From an uncultured Ureaplasma sp. (lineage in GTDB: Bacteria; Bacillota_I; Bacilli_A; Mycoplasmatales; Mycoplasmoidaceae), in NCBI GenBank assembly GCA_947039515.1, contig CAMQYY010000001.1, positions 62,001-126,000 on the forward strand: a stretch of 64,000 bases of DNA, read 5' to 3'. This document shows positions 20,974 through 33,652 of this stretch, one piece after another. The notes under the pieces are model-generated. The model was given only the letters and a program-made list of their open reading frames with translations, had not been told where the DNA came from and ran no database searches. Position 1 is the stretch's first letter. Every line of letters begins with the position of its first letter. A program made the position numbers and the translations under genes.

Positions 20974-21465
20974 TTAATCCTTAAAAGTTTCATATTTTAA
21001 TAATGAAAAATATTTTCTTTGTCTAATAACTTCATAAATGGCAATTGCTACTGTATTTGATAAATTAATACTAATAGATTCTTCATTCATTGGAATTCTA
21101 ATTGATGTATCTAAATAATTTTTTAAAATTATCTTATCAATTCCTGTTGACTCTTTACCAAACATAAAATAAATATCTTCATCAATATCTTGATAATTAT
21201 GTTCATCAAGCATTTTTTTACCATAACGGGAAAACATATAAATTTTATTAGGTTTGTTTTTAAAAACGAATTCATCAAATGAATCATATTGCTTAATATT
21301 TTCTAAGTCAAAATGATTAGTTGATGATCTTTTAATGTATTTATTATCCAAAAAAAATCCATAAGGTCTTATTAAATGTAAATTAGCATTAAAAGCATGA
21401 CAAGTTCTCAATATATTACCTGTATTATTAGCTATTTCTGGTTCAAATAAAACAATGTTAATCAT
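20974..21465 (-). CDS. trmL: tRNA (cytidine/uridine-34-2'-O)-methyltransferase
   Basis: Encodes 163 residues of the SPOUT superfamily (CspR/TrmL). Motifs: PEIANNTGNILRTC (N-terminal, motif 1), MFGKESTGID (motif 2) and RIPMNEESISINLSNTVAIAIYE (motif 3 forming the SAM-binding knot). It modifies the ribose of the wobble base of certain Leu tRNAs. No UGA codons. Placed between valS (13 bases upstream) and trmB (3 bases downstream), a group devoted to tRNA. Confidence 0.93.
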   Translation of the reverse strand: MINIVLFEPEIANNTGNILRTCHAFNANLHLIRPYGFFLDNKYIKRSSTNHFDLENIKQYDSFDEFVFKNKPNKIYMFSRYGKKMLDEHNYQDIDEDIYFMFGKESTGIDKIILKNYLDTSIRIPMNEESISINLSNTVAIAIYEVIRQRKYFSLLKYETFKD

Positions 21466-21478
21466 CTTTTTTTACTTC

Positions 21479-24112
21479 TTAATTAAATTCTTTAGTTTTT
21501 GTTTCAATCTTTAGTGATTTTAAAGATTCTAAACTTGAATTTAATTGCCCTTTATAATTTTCTAGTTTTGTTTTTTCTTCATCTATTTTATTTTTTGGAG
21601 CTTTAGTAATAAAATTTTCATTGCTTAATATTTGATTACTTCTGTTGATTTCATTTTCAAGAAAGATAATCATTTTATCAATTTTAAGAATTTCATTTTC
21701 AGAATGGAATTCAACTTTAGCATAAACTTCAATTACAAAGTCATCAACTAATTTAGTATATTTATTAGCTAAAATACCAACATTAGTAACACTTACTATT
21801 TTTGCTTTCTTTAAAAATAAATAATCATTAATTTTATCTATTATTTTATAAAATAATTTAATATCTTTTTTAGTTAAAATATTAATTTCTAAAAATTCGC
21901 TATTATTTAAATTTTCTTCTGCTCTAATCTGATTTATTGCAGTTATGATTTGAATAGTTTTATTAATTATTTTCTCATTTCCTATTTTTAATTGAACTGG
22001 TCATTTTTCTTTTAGTATTGAAATTTTAGGATTATAAAAATAAGAATAAATTTCTTCAGTTAAAAATGGACATTGAGGATGAAGCATAATTAATATTTGC
22101 TTTAATACATATTGAGCAACAGCAATTTCATTTTGAGCATACATTTTATTATTAGTATTAATTTTTGTAAATTCAATGTAGTTATTACAAAAATCATTTC
22201 AAATAAAATCATAAAGAGTCTTTGAAGCTAGAATAAAATTATATTTATCCATGTTTTTTGAAACATTTTTGATGACTTTGTTTAATTTCTTCAAAATTCA
22301 TTTACTTGAATCTGAAAGTTCACCAATTTTAATTTTATAATTTTTGTTTGGTTTTGAATTTAGAAAGATAAATCTTGCAGAATTTCATATTTTATTTAAA
22401 AAGTTTCAATTAGATCTAATTTTTTCATTACTAAATTTAATGTCTTCTCCTACTGATGAAGATGAAGTTAAAAAATATCTTAGAGCATCAGCCCCATATT
22501 CATTTATTATTGAATTAGGATCAATACCATTGTTTAATGATTTTGACATTTTTTTTCCTTTTTCATCACGAATTAAACCATGAATGTAGACATTTTTAAA
22601 AGGCACTTTATTGGTAAAATATGATGATAAAGTCATCATTCTTGAAATTCAAAAATAAAGAATATCATGACCAGTTACCATCATATCTGTTGGAAAAAAG
22701 GTTTTAAACTTTACTGAAGTGTCCTTTGGTCATTCAAAACAAACAAGTGGTCAAATAGCTGAAGAAAATCATGTATCTAAAACATCTGGATGTCTTGTTC
22801 AATTTTTTATTGGTTTGGGTTCTTTTTCACTAACATACACTTCATTAGTGTCACTATTGATTCAAACAGGTAATTGATGCCCTCATCATAATTGTCTACT
22901 AATACATCAATCTTCGATATTAACTAATCAATTAATCAAATTTTTATCAAATCTATCTGGATAAATTTTAACTTTGTTTTCAACAGAACCTCTTCTTTGA
23001 TTATTAATAACATTCTTAACAAGCGGTTTCATTTTAATGAATCATTGTTTAGAAATAATAGGTTCAACAATTTCATCAGTTCTTTCAGAAAAACCAATTT
23101 GAGTTTCATAATTTTCATCAATTTTTTCAACAAAAGAATTTTTATTTAGTTTTTCAACTAGTAACTTACGACATAATAATCTATCTAAACCTTCAAATTC
23201 TCCAGCTTCTGAATTCATCGTCCCATCATTATTCATAATATTAATTGAAGGTAACTTGTGCTTTTTACCTAAAAGATTATCATTAAAATCATGACTAGGA
23301 GTACATTTCATAATCCCTGTACCGAATTCAATTTCAATATATTGATCGCTTAATATCTTTAATTCCTGATTATTAACTGGATTAATAACTACTTGATTAA
23401 TTAAATGTTTATATCTTTCATCACTAGGATTAACAAATACAGCAACATCTCCAAACATAGTTTCAGGTCTTGTAGTTGAAATTGTAATATACTCATTTTT
23501 ATCTTTTAAATAATATTTAAAATAATAAAGTTTAGAAATAACTTGTTTATGAATTACTTCAATATCACTAATAGCTGTTTGAAGTTTAACATCTCAATTA
23601 ACAAGTTTTTCACCTTCATAAATTAAATTATTTTGATAAAGTTCGCAAAAAACTTTATTAACAGCACTATTAACAGATTTATCCATTGTAAAAAGTTCAG
23701 AAGAATAATCTAAACTAAGTCCAAGATTTTTTCACTGAGAATGAATGAAATTAGAATGAGATTCTTTTCATTTCATTAATTCACTAACAAATTTCTTTCT
23801 ACCAAGTTCTCGATAATCAATATTTTTTTCATTTAATAAATATTTTTGAAATTTTGTTTGAGTAGCAATACCAGCATGATCAGTTCCTGGAACCCAAATT
23901 GTTCTATATCCTTGCAATTTTTTATATCTAATAATACTATCTTGAATAGTAGCATTTAATGCATGACCTAAATGAAGATGTCCTGTAATATTTGGCGGAG
24001 GTAAAACAATTGAAAAAGGTTTCCCTTTTAATGATGGTTTGAAAAGTTCCTTGTTTAACCAATCATCATACTTATCTTTTTCAACTATTAAATGATTATA
24101 TTTTTTTTCCAT
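21479..24112 (-). CDS. valS: valine--tRNA ligase
   Basis: Encodes 877 residues, the usual bacterial length; reported as four separate ORFs in the track because of many UGA Trp codons. Class I synthetase: HIGH region [20 protein letters not shown] near residue 40, editing (CP1) domain in the middle including the TPSHDFND block, [13 protein letters not shown] near residue 500, and a C-terminal coiled-coil arm (residues about 815-877, ending KTKEFN). It charges tRNA-Val in the cytoplasm. It follows engB by 13 bases. Confidence 0.96.
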
Positions 24113-24125
24113 AATTAACTCTTAT

Positions 24126-24686
24126 TTATGATTGAACTATTGACTTTATTTTTGATAGAACTAAATTAATATTTATTCTATTCCTTGCGCTTATCATAAT
24201 AATATTTTCTTTATCAACATTTAAAAATTGAGCAGTTTTTTCTAAGTTATTAACATATCTACTAATATTTTGTTTATCTATTTTATTCATTATAATAATA
24301 TGATTTGAAAAATTATCTTGAAAATAATTACTCATTTCTTGATCTAAATTAGTTATCACATTCCCATCAACAATTTGAAAGATGGCTTTAAGAGATGTTG
24401 AGTTAAATAAATATTCTTCAACAATATGAATTAATTCTTTTCTTTTTTGTTTTGAAACATTAGCATAACCATAACCTGGTAAATCTACTAATCTAAAATT
24501 CTTATCTTCAAAATAATTAATTAATTGAGTTCTTCCAGGAGTATTAGAAACTCTTGAAATCTTTGAATTAGAAAGAGCATTTATTAATGAACTTTTACCG
24601 ACATTAGAACGACCAATAAAACATACTTCACTTAAATTATCATAAATTAATTCACTAGCTTTAGTAGCTGATTTAATAAATTTCAT
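24126..24686 (-). CDS. engB: ribosome-biogenesis GTPase EngB (YsxC)
   Basis: Encodes 186 residues. GTPase motifs: G1 GRSNVGKSS, G3 DLPGYG, G4 NKID, and G5-like SAR. It helps assemble the large ribosomal subunit. Full length, no UGA. Its ATG overlaps the stop of the upstream small membrane protein by one base, showing translational coupling. Confidence 0.95.
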   Translation of the reverse strand: MKFIKSATKASELIYDNLSEVCFIGRSNVGKSSLINALSNSKISRVSNTPGRTQLINYFEDKNFRLVDLPGYGYANVSKQKRKELIHIVEEYLFNSTSLKAIFQIVDGNVITNLDQEMSNYFQDNFSNHIIIMNKIDKQNISRYVNNLEKTAQFLNVDKENIIMISARNRININLVLSKIKSIVQS

Positions 24687-24910
24687 TATTTCTTTTTAAC
24701 AGCTTTATTATAAATTTCATTGATTTGTTTTTCAGTTGGTTTTCTACCTACTTGTTGGTAGATCATTCTAATAGTATCTTTTGAGATTGGTGGATTTTTT
24801 TCTAATTGTTTCTTAAATACTTTCATAGCAATAAAATAACCTAAAGCAGCACCAGCTAATAATGCTAATGGAATTCCGACACTTATACCAACTATTAATC
24901 CAATTTCCAT
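24686..24910 (-). CDS. YneF/UPF0154 family small membrane protein
   Basis: Encodes 74 residues. One N-terminal membrane helix (GLIVGISVGIPLALLAGAALGYFIA), then a basic cytoplasmic part with the family signature KNPPISKDTIRMIYQQVGRKPTEKQI. Widespread in Firmicutes and Mollicutes; function unknown. It precedes engB with a one-base overlap. Confidence 0.9.
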   Translation of the reverse strand: MEIGLIVGISVGIPLALLAGAALGYFIAMKVFKKQLEKNPPISKDTIRMIYQQVGRKPTEKQINEIYNKAVKKK

Positions 24911-24926
24911 AAAATCTCCTTATTTT

Positions 24927-27809
24927 CTAAATTATACTATTATGTTTTTTATTTTTAAATTGTTCTTTCATATGCAAAATATAATTTATTATTTTTGGAA
25001 AAATAATTTGATTGAAGTATTTTGATAAATTAACAATCGGGATTATTAAAAAAGCAAATGCAATTCCATAAAAGAAATTAGTTGGATTAAAATAAATATT
25101 AATATCTTCTATTGGGAATTCATTACCAGTTGGATTAAAAAATAAACCTTGAACACCTGGAGTAAAGTAAATAAATACTAATAACATAAATCCTAAAACT
25201 AATGAACCTCATAAATATTTATTATTGTAGAAATTTTTAGTAAACAAAGTAGGTTTTGAATCTTTACAATTAAAACTATGAAATATTCTTATCATTCCTA
25301 GTGTAATAAAAGAAAAATTTGATGATAAAAGAAATCTAATATCAGGACTAACATTTGGTCCTTCAATTTGAGTATTATTAAAAATAAAGAATCAACTTAT
25401 AAAGAATGAGATAATAACCACTAAAGCTATAATAATTGCTTCTGATACTAATCGTCTTATAAATTCTTTTGTAATAAAAGTTTCATCAGCTAGTCGTGGT
25501 TTTTCATTAATTACACTTTCTTTTGCTTTTTCAAAACCAATTGAAACAGCAGGGAAAAGATCAGTAAGTAAATTTAAAAATAAAAGTTGAATAGCACTAT
25601 ATGGAAATAATTGAGTTTGTGGAACTTGAGACAAACCAAAAATTAAAAGAGTTATTACAACAAAAATTGTTGCTATATTTCCAGTTAATAAGTATCTAAT
25701 AACATTTTTAATATTATTATAAGCATTTCTACCTAATTTAATAGCTGTAATTATTGTAGAGAAATTATCATCTGTTAAAACCATAGATGCTGCTTCTTTA
25801 GAAACTTCCGTTCCCGTGATTCCCATAGCAACACCAATGTTTGCTTCTTTTAGTGCTGGTGCATCATTAACACCATCACCAGTCATTGAAACAATTTTAT
25901 TTTTAGTTTGTCATGCTCTTACTATTTTAATTTTATCTTCAGGTGAAACTCTTGCATAAACTGAATAATTTTCAACTTTTTCATTAAGTTCCTCTTGAGA
26001 CATTTTGCTTAATTCCATACCACTTAAATAACTATCTGTTTCAGGATTGAAAATTCCAATTTGAGTGGCAATAGCAACTGCTGTTGAGTAATGGTCTCCA
26101 GTTATCATAACTGGTTTTATTGAAGCAGCTTTACATTCTTTAATAGATTCAATAACTTCTGGTCTTGGCGGGTCAATCATTGCTATTAAACCTAAGATAG
26201 TTAAATTTTCTTCATCATCAAAAGAAATTTTATCTTTTTTTATTTCTTTAGAACAAATAGCTAAAACACGGTATCCATTATCAGCAAAATTATTATTTAC
26301 TTCGTTTAATTTTTCAATGTCTTTTTCAGTTATTTTTCTAACTTTAGAATTAGAAACAATATTTGTTGTTGAAAGTAAAATTTTATCGATAGCACCTTTT
26401 GTAATCATAATCTTTTGGTTATCATCATTAATCAAAACTGACATTTTCATTCTCACTGAGTCAAATGGAATTTCAGCCAATCTTTCATGTCTATCTCTTA
26501 GATAACTTGCATTTTTATTATTATATTTTTGGTAGAAATCAATTAGAGCAACCTCAGTAGGATCACCAATTAATCTACCATCTTCATTAATAGCATCACT
26601 AGAGTGTACAAAATATTCCATTAATTTAACTTCATTAGAATTATTTAAATCAATTTCTTCAGCAAGTTTTGTTTCTTCATTAGTATAAAAAGAAACAACA
26701 GTCATTTTATTTTGAGTTAAAGTTCCTGTTTTATCTGAACATATTACTGAAATTGATCCTAATGTTTCAACTGATTTTAATGTTTTTAAAATAGCTTTGT
26801 TTTTTGATAAAACTTTTGAAGATGTTGTTAAAATAATTATTACAATTGAACTTAATGCTTCTGGAATAACAGCTACAGCTAATGCTACTGAAAAATTTAA
26901 AGAACCAGCAATTATTCCTGCTACATTAGATGGATCTGAATGTATTTTTGAAAGATTAATTGAAAAAACAATAAGACAAATAGTTGAAATTACATATAAT
27001 AAAATTTTTGCTAAATTATCTAAGTTACGTTGTAAAGGAGTTTTCTTTTCTTTAACTTCAGATAATAAAGTACTAATTTTTCCAATTTCAGTATTCTTAC
27101 CAACACCAATAACAACAGCAAAAGCATTTCCGTTTGTAATTAATGAACTTGAAAAAGCCATATTTTTTTTATCACCAACTGGAATTTGTTCAGCTAGAAT
27201 AATTTCAGAAGTTTTATAAATTGGTTCAGATTCACCTGTTAATGAACTTTCATTAAGTTGAATATTATTTGATTCAATAATTCTAGCATCAGCTGGTACA
27301 TAATTACCTGCTTCTAGAAAAATTAAATCTCCTGCAACCAAATCAGCACTATTAATTGTTGATTTTATTCCGTCTCTAATAACAATAGCAACAGGAGTAA
27401 TTACATTTTTTAAGGCATCAAGAGATTTTTGGGATTTCATTGTCTGAACTGTACCAAGTGTGACATTAATAAGAACTACAGCTATTATTAAAAGAAAGTT
27501 TTCTCATCCAGAAATATGGCCTAGTTTTGCAAAAGGAGGTTCACCATTACTAGGAATACCTGAAACTAAAAGAGATACTACTGATGAAATCATTAATACT
27601 ATTAGAATTAAATCTTTAAATTGTTCAAGCATAACTTGATATCATTTTTTAGGTTTTGCTAATTCAATTGCATTAGAACCATATTTATCACGGTTTTCCT
27701 GAATTTGACTAATTGACAAACCTGTTTTTATTGATGTACTAAAATCAGAAACAATTTCATCTATATTTCTATTATGAAATGTTTTTTGTTCATTATTTAT
27801 ATTTTCCAT
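24927..27809 (-). CDS. cation-transporting P-type ATPase, calcium-pump like
   Basis: Encodes 960 residues; three fragments in the track. Order of domains: N-terminal cation ATPase domain, actuator with LTGESEP, phosphorylation site CSDKTGTLTQNK, nucleotide-binding domain with TKGAID, hinge TGDGVNDAPALKE, and six C-terminal helices. The ion-site helix 4 reads VAVIPEALSS, the variant common in lactic-acid-bacterium and mycoplasma P2-type pumps. It exports a cation, probably calcium, across the membrane with ATP. The last residues (KNKKHNSII) are basic and cytoplasmic. It starts three bases after the zinc-ribbon gene. Ion choice is inferred. Confidence 0.92.
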
Positions 27810-27811
27810 AA

Positions 27812-28219
27812 TTAATTAAAGATAACTTCATAAGAAGCATATATCTTTTTGTTAGGCACCTTTCTGACATTGATATTATATTTATTTCAATCAACAGATT
27901 CATAAATCATTAATCATTTTTCTTCAGCATTACTTTGAGTAAATTTTAATTCTTTTGCTGTTTCTTCTAAAGTATAATCATTAAGCATACAATTTAGCAT
28001 TTTGATTCATTTTTCTTCGCTTAATCTAATCTTGCTAAAAATAGAATTTTTTTTAGGACTAAAAACTTTCTTACAATCTGAACATTTATATTCAAATTTA
28101 ATTTCATTTTTTAATTCTATATTTTCAGAATTACAAAAAACACATTCAGTTGAATAATGATAAAGATTATAAAAATCATAATATAGTTTTTTACAAATTT
28201 GGATGTTATTGTTAATCAT
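27812..28219 (-). CDS. orphan zinc-ribbon/HTH protein resembling the N-terminus of IS1595-type transposases
   Basis: Encodes 135 residues. A zinc ribbon (CVFCNSE ... YKCSDCKKVFS, residues about 25-55) is followed by NSIFSKIRLSEEKWIKML and a helix-turn-helix-like section (YTLEETAKELKFTQSNAEEKW). This order matches the DNA-binding head of IS1595/ISL-like transposases, but the DDE catalytic domain is missing and the protein ends with an unrelated tail. No terminal inverted repeats are seen. Placed between gatB and the P-type ATPase. It could be a domesticated regulator; function unknown. Confidence 0.65.
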
Positions 28220-28236
28220 AATTCACTCTTTGTTTT

Positions 28237-29667
28237 TTAAAGAAATTTTTTAATTTTTTCATTGAATATTTCTAATACTATTTTTGGATCAACTTGAGCT
28301 TTTGTTTCCTTCATAACCATTCCAATGAAAAATTTAGAAACTCGCTCTGGTCTTTCTTTATATTCTAATACTAATTTATTATTATCATTAAAATAATTAT
28401 TTAATATTTTTTCAATATCTTCTTTTGTATAAACATTTCCTGTTTGATTTTTTTGAATTAAATTTTTTAATTCATCATTATTAGCAATGATTAATTTATT
28501 AAATGATTTAGCTTCTTTAATATTTATCCTATTTGATTGTAGTAATTTAATTAATTCAATTAAATCATTTATTTGATTTTCTGTTAGTGATTTTCAATTA
28601 ATTTTTGATTTATTTAAATTACCTGAAATTTCATTAGTTACAAAATTAAATAAATTTATTTTATCAACTATTTCAGGAACATTAAATCTAATAAATAATG
28701 AATAGAGATTAAAATCATTCATCAAAAGATCAATATTTGATTTAGAAAAATTTAAATTTTTTAGTTCTTCTTCAATTAATTGAACTGATTTATTTGAATT
28801 ATTAATAAGATTAAGAACATATTCTTCTTTAAGAGAAATAATAGGAATATTCGGTTCTGGGCAATAGCTATAACCAATTGCATCTGTTTTATCTCTCATA
28901 GAAAGAGTTATTGATTTATTATCATCATATCTTCTAGTTTCTTGAATGATTAATTCGTTATTATCTAAAAGTTCAGATTGTCTTGAAATTTCATAACTAA
29001 TTGCTTTAATAACGTTATTAAAAGAATTAATATTTTTGATTTCTACTTTAGTTCCTAATATATTTGTATCTTTCTTTTTTAGAGAAATATTAATATCAGC
29101 TCTCATAGAACCATCTTCAAGTTTAGCATCTGAAATATCTTTAAATATTAGAATTTTTTTAAGTTCATTTAAATATTCACTAGCTTCAATAGCAGAATTA
29201 ATACAAGGGTCAGATACTATCTCAATTAATGGCATTCCTGAACGATTATAATCTAAATACTTAATCTTATTTTTAGTTATTTGTTTAGCAGTATCCTCTT
29301 CAATATGAATTCTTTCAATGGTTATCTTTTTATTATTGCTTAAAATAATTGATCCATTTCTACCTATCGGATGATATTGTTGAGTTATTTGATAACCTTT
29401 TGGTAAATCATAATAAATATAATGTTTTCTATCAAAAGCAATATTATTATAAAAAATTTCCATGTTTAAACTATCGGCTAGAATGATTGATTTATTAATA
29501 ACTTCCATATTAACAGTTGGTAAAACTCCTAAAATAGCAATATCTAAAAGATCGACTTGGCTATTTGGTTTTTGATTATGTGAATTAGGTGCATATGAAA
29601 ACATTTTTGCTTTTGAATTAATATTAACATGGACTTCAATTCCAATAATTACATCATAATTAATCAT
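28237..29667 (-). CDS. gatB: aspartyl/glutamyl-tRNA amidotransferase subunit B
   Basis: Encodes 476 residues; the track ends it early at a UGA. With GatA and GatC it converts Glu-tRNA-Gln (and sometimes Asp-tRNA-Asn) to the amidated form. Motifs: IGIEVHVNINSKAKMFS at the N-terminus, YYDLPKGYQITQQYHPIG and DYNRSGMPLIEIVSDP in the catalytic cradle, and a C-terminal YqeY/tail domain ending QVDPKIVLEIFNEKIKKFL. asnS is present in this window, so the main job is probably Gln-tRNA formation. Start overlaps the gatA stop by one base. Confidence 0.95.
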
Positions 29668-31067
29668 TATTTTTTCACCATTTTTTTAATATTAAAATCT
29701 TCAATAGCTAAAGCAATATTCAACAATGTTTCATCATTAAAATTTTTAGATGTTATATTAATTCCAAGCGGGTTGTTTAAATATTCTATTGCTGGAAGAG
29801 TAATAGATGGTAAACCTGCAAAATTTGCTATTTGCAATAAATCATCACCATAATTACTATCTGAAATATTATTTTCAAAATCAGTTATTAAAGGGGCAAT
29901 TCTTGAAGCTCCTGGAAGAATATAAGCATCAAACTTATCTAATATTCTATTAACTTCATTAATAACAAGAGTTCTTATTTTTTTTGATTTTATGTATATG
30001 TTTTCAAAATTTTCATCAATAATACTATATGAACCAATAACAAATCTTCTCTTTAATTGATTACCTAATTTTTCAGTTCTATTTTTAATAATTAAATCTT
30101 TTCAATTTTTATAATCATTATTACTATCACCAAAAGTAATTCCTGTTAAATTACTATAACAACTATTAGCTTCTGAATATGAAATTATTTTATAAATTGG
30201 ATCTATTGCTTCTATTAAAATTTGGTTAAAATCAATTTCAGTAATTGAAAATCCATCATTTTTAAGTTGAGAAATATAATTAAGAAATATATTTTTTTCC
30301 CCAGAAAGCATATAATCTAAACTTTGTTTAATAATTGCTATTTTCTTAGTTTTATCTGCTTTTAAATTATTAAAATCATATTTTTTATTCAATTCAATTG
30401 AAGTTAAATCTTTTTTATCAAATTTATTCAAAGTGGAAAAAACAATTGCAACATCTGTAATATACTGAGCAATGATACCGACATGATCCATTGAAGGAGC
30501 ATATGGAAAAACACCATGTCTTGAAATTAATCCATAACTTGGTTTAAAACCAACTATACCAAGAAATGATGCTGGTTTTCTAATAGAATCTCCAGTATCA
30601 GTTCCAATTGAAAAAGAAACTAAATTTTTTTTTACCATTACTGATGATCCACTACTAGACCCACCAACAATTCTTTTTTTATCAATTGGATTAGTTAGTT
30701 GACCAAACGCTGAAAACATTCCTGTTCCACCAAGACCAAATTCATCCATATTATCTTTTGTTAATAAATTAGCACCTGTTTCTTTCAATAATTTATAAAC
30801 AGTAGAATCATAGATAGGCATATGATTTTTTAAAAATAAAGACCCACCTGTTGTTATAATATTACTGGTTGTAATATTATCTTTTAAGGAATAAATAATT
30901 CCGTTTAATATGTGATTAGTATTTATTTCATTATTAATTGTATTTTTATTTATTCATGCGTTGTAATCATTATTTAAATTCTTTGAGTTATTTAAAAAAT
31001 AGTTTTCTTTTTCAAGAATACTATTTTTATATTGATTATTAATTTTTAAAATATTACTATTCTTCAT
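29667..31067 (-). CDS. gatA: glutamyl-tRNA amidotransferase subunit A
   Basis: Encodes 466 residues of the amidase-signature family; generates ammonia from glutamine for GatB. Catalytic Lys lies in GIIYSLKDNIT; the Gly/Ser motif is GGSSSGSSVMV and the nucleophile region GTDTGDSIRKPASF, where the usual GG is GD. It is interrupted by UGA twice, so the track shows only the middle. It starts at the ATG at 31067, inside the last codons of gatC (11-base overlap), and overlaps gatB by one base, a tightly coupled trio. Confidence 0.95.
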
Positions 31068-31335
31068 CTTTTATTTCTAAAAAATCACCTTTAAAATTTT
31101 TAGTATTATTAAATAAATTTTTATTTGTTTTAACAAATTCATCATTATTTAATATTGCACTTGAATTGTTGTTAATAAAATCTGTTGGGAGAATACCATT
31201 TGTATCAATTTTTTTAATACTATCTAATAAATTTACAATATAATCAAATTCATTTGATATTTTTTCAATTTGCTCATTAGATAAATTAAAATCGCAATGA
31301 GAAGCAATCTTTTTTATTTTTTCAATTTTTGACAT
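31057..31335 (-). CDS. gatC: glutamyl-tRNA amidotransferase subunit C
   Basis: Encodes 92 residues. Small helical subunit that stabilises GatA: typical pattern KIKKIASHCDFNLSNEQIEKISNEFDYIVNLLDSIKKIDTNG and a flexible tail with GDFLEIKDEE. First of the gatCAB operon, starting 15 bases after the lipoprotein stop. Confidence 0.9.
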   Translation of the reverse strand: MSKIEKIKKIASHCDFNLSNEQIEKISNEFDYIVNLLDSIKKIDTNGILPTDFINNNSSAILNNDEFVKTNKNLFNNTKNFKGDFLEIKDEE

Positions 31336-31350
31336 TTAAATCCTTAAAAA

Positions 31351-32268
31351 TTAAGGTAACTTACTCACCGCTAGATTAAATGCTTCAGCACTAACTCTTC
31401 TTTGAGCAATGACATTTAATAAAGCATCAAAATACTTTTGTGTCGTTGCATCAAATTTTGGTGCTTCATTTTGACTTGCTAAATTAGCTTCTCCAGTGTA
31501 TTTATAACCTGTACTAGATGTACTATTAGAAGCCAGTTTATTAACAATTTTAATTTCAGAAGTTACAGTAAATGGCATTGCCAAGTTTACAGCTGGATTT
31601 GTTGGAGCTGGAGGTTTTGATGAATAAAAAGGTGCTCATACTTGAGCATAGTTACTATTTGCTAATTCATTATTTGTAGCTTTACTATATGTTGACCAAA
31701 AATCAAATTGAACATTACCTGAAATTAACATTGAAACATTAAATGATGTATCTATTTCTGGATCAGGTTTTGGAGCTTCTCCTCCTTCTGGTTTAATTAA
31801 TTCAAGACCTCTATAATCAAAATTAATATTAGACATTTTTAAAGCTATTGAACCTGAACCTGTATTAAGAGGGTTTGAAAAGATAGCAAAATTTTCAGAA
31901 ACTCTTGGGTATTTATATGCTGATGGTTTACCATTAACTGTTGAAGGTTGAGTCGATTGATATGAAGCAAACTGATCAATAAAATTTAATAAAGGTGTTG
32001 AAAGAATTGATGAAAATAGATAACTATAGTATTCTTTAGGAGCTGTTTTATCATGTTTTGGAGGAGGTAAAACAGTATTACTATCAGGTGATTCAACTAA
32101 AGATAATCTGCCGCCAATATATTTATAATTTTTACCATCAATTACTGAAGTAAAAGCTGTTCGAGATGGTGGTTGAGCTGAACATGCAGATAATAAAAAT
32201 AATGGTGTCAAACCTAAAAGACCTATAAATCCTAGAGCTATCTTTCTTTTATTATCAAATTTTCTCAT
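31351..32268 (-). CDS. surface lipoprotein of unknown function
   Basis: Encodes 305 residues. I start at the ATG at 32268 (MRKFDNKRK), which has AAGGAT eight bases before it; the track start 45 bases upstream lacks this. Signal peptide with lipobox LLSAC (Cys at about 29), so it is a lipid-anchored surface protein. The remainder is Ser/Asn/Pro-rich without recognised domain; SSIKPPAP-like linker (YSSKPPAPTNP) separates two sections. Located between dnaB and gatC on the same strand. Function unknown. Confidence 0.85.
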
Positions 32269-32317
32269 TTTAATCCTTATGTAAATTAAATTATATAGTA
32301 AAAAAAGAATCAAATAA

Positions 32318-33652
32318 TTAATTTGTAACTTTTTTTATTGTTATGAATTTACCAATATCTTTTTTGAAAAATAACTTAACATTACCAACTGCACCGTTTC
32401 TATGTTTTGCTATATAATAATTAACAGGAATGATGTCATCATTAACAGTATCAGTATCATGATTTAAGAAGGTAACAAGATCAGCATCTTGTTCAATTGA
32501 TCCAGATTCTCTCAAGTCAGAAAGTATAGGTTTTTTGTCTTCACCTTTTCTTTCTTCTATCTTTCTTGATAATTGTGCAATTGCTATTAATGGACAATCA
32601 TACGTTCGTGCAATTGATTTTAATGTTCTTGATATTTGAGAAACTTCTTGTTGTCTATTAGAACCTATTTTGTTATTACCAGCAATCAATTGCAAATAAT
32701 CAATAATAATTAATTTAATTTTTTTATCATTATGAATTTTTTGAAGTTTTGATTGAATATCTAAAATTGTCGGATTGCTATCATCATCAATTTTAATATC
32801 TAATTGCCCAATTTCTTTAGCTGCTGAAAATATAATAAATTCTTCTGTTTCATTTCAACTACCAGTTGATAATTTAGATGAGCTTACTTCAGAATAGTTA
32901 CTTAATAATCTTTGCATTAATTGATTACTACCCATTTCAAGTGAAAACATAACAACACATTCATCTGATTCTAAACCTTGTGCTGCATTTAATAAGAAAT
33001 TTAAGGCAAGTGCAGTTTTACCAACTGATGGTCTTGCTGCTAAAATAATTAAATCACCTTTTTGAAAACCATTAGTAAGATTGTCAATTCCATCAAAGCC
33101 AGAACTTGTTCCAGTTAATTTACTTTGGTTCTCTTTAATTTTCTTTAACTTCTCAATATAGTTTTCTGAAATAGTTTTCATATCTAAAATACTAGATGTT
33201 GATCTGTTTTGAATAATTTTTAAAAACTCATTTTGCAAATTTCAAATAGATGTTGAAAAATTAGAATCATCTATTTCTAATGAAGATAATTTTTCTGAAA
33301 ATTCATTCAAAGATTCTACCATATGGTTTGAAATTAATAAATCGATATATGCTTCAAGATCAACTGTTGTTGAATATTGCTTCATAATATCTTTAAGAAA
33401 AATTCCTGGATTTTTAAAGGGTGCTTCTGTATCGTTAGTAATAATTTGAGATAGGATTAAATGATCTATTTTGACTTTATTTTTATCCATTTCTATTATT
33501 TTAGAATAAATATAACGATTTTCTAAACTTGTAAAGTGTTTTGGTTCTAATGCAGATAGTATTGTTAAAATACTATTCTTATCTACTAAAATAGTGGCAA
33601 TAATAATTCTTTCAATATTTTCAATTACTAAATTAGTTTTAAAATTTGGCAT
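32318..33652 (-). CDS. dnaB: replicative DNA helicase
   Basis: Encodes 444 residues, split at two UGA codons in the track. N-terminal DnaB domain (1-110), linker, and RecA-like domain with Walker A AARPSVGKTALALN; later blocks include QLSRKIEER and LRESGSIEQDADLV, the usual DnaB motifs. It unwinds DNA ahead of the fork as a hexameric ring. The start overlaps the rplI stop by one base, as in many Firmicutes. Confidence 0.95.

Noticed and set aside
21479-24112. Apparent frameshifts or stops inside valS and many other genes
   Set aside because: All are in-frame UGA codons at positions where Trp is expected, so the genes are intact in code 4.
27812-28219. Complete insertion sequence
   Set aside because: No DDE domain, no terminal inverted repeats or target duplication seen around the zinc-ribbon gene.
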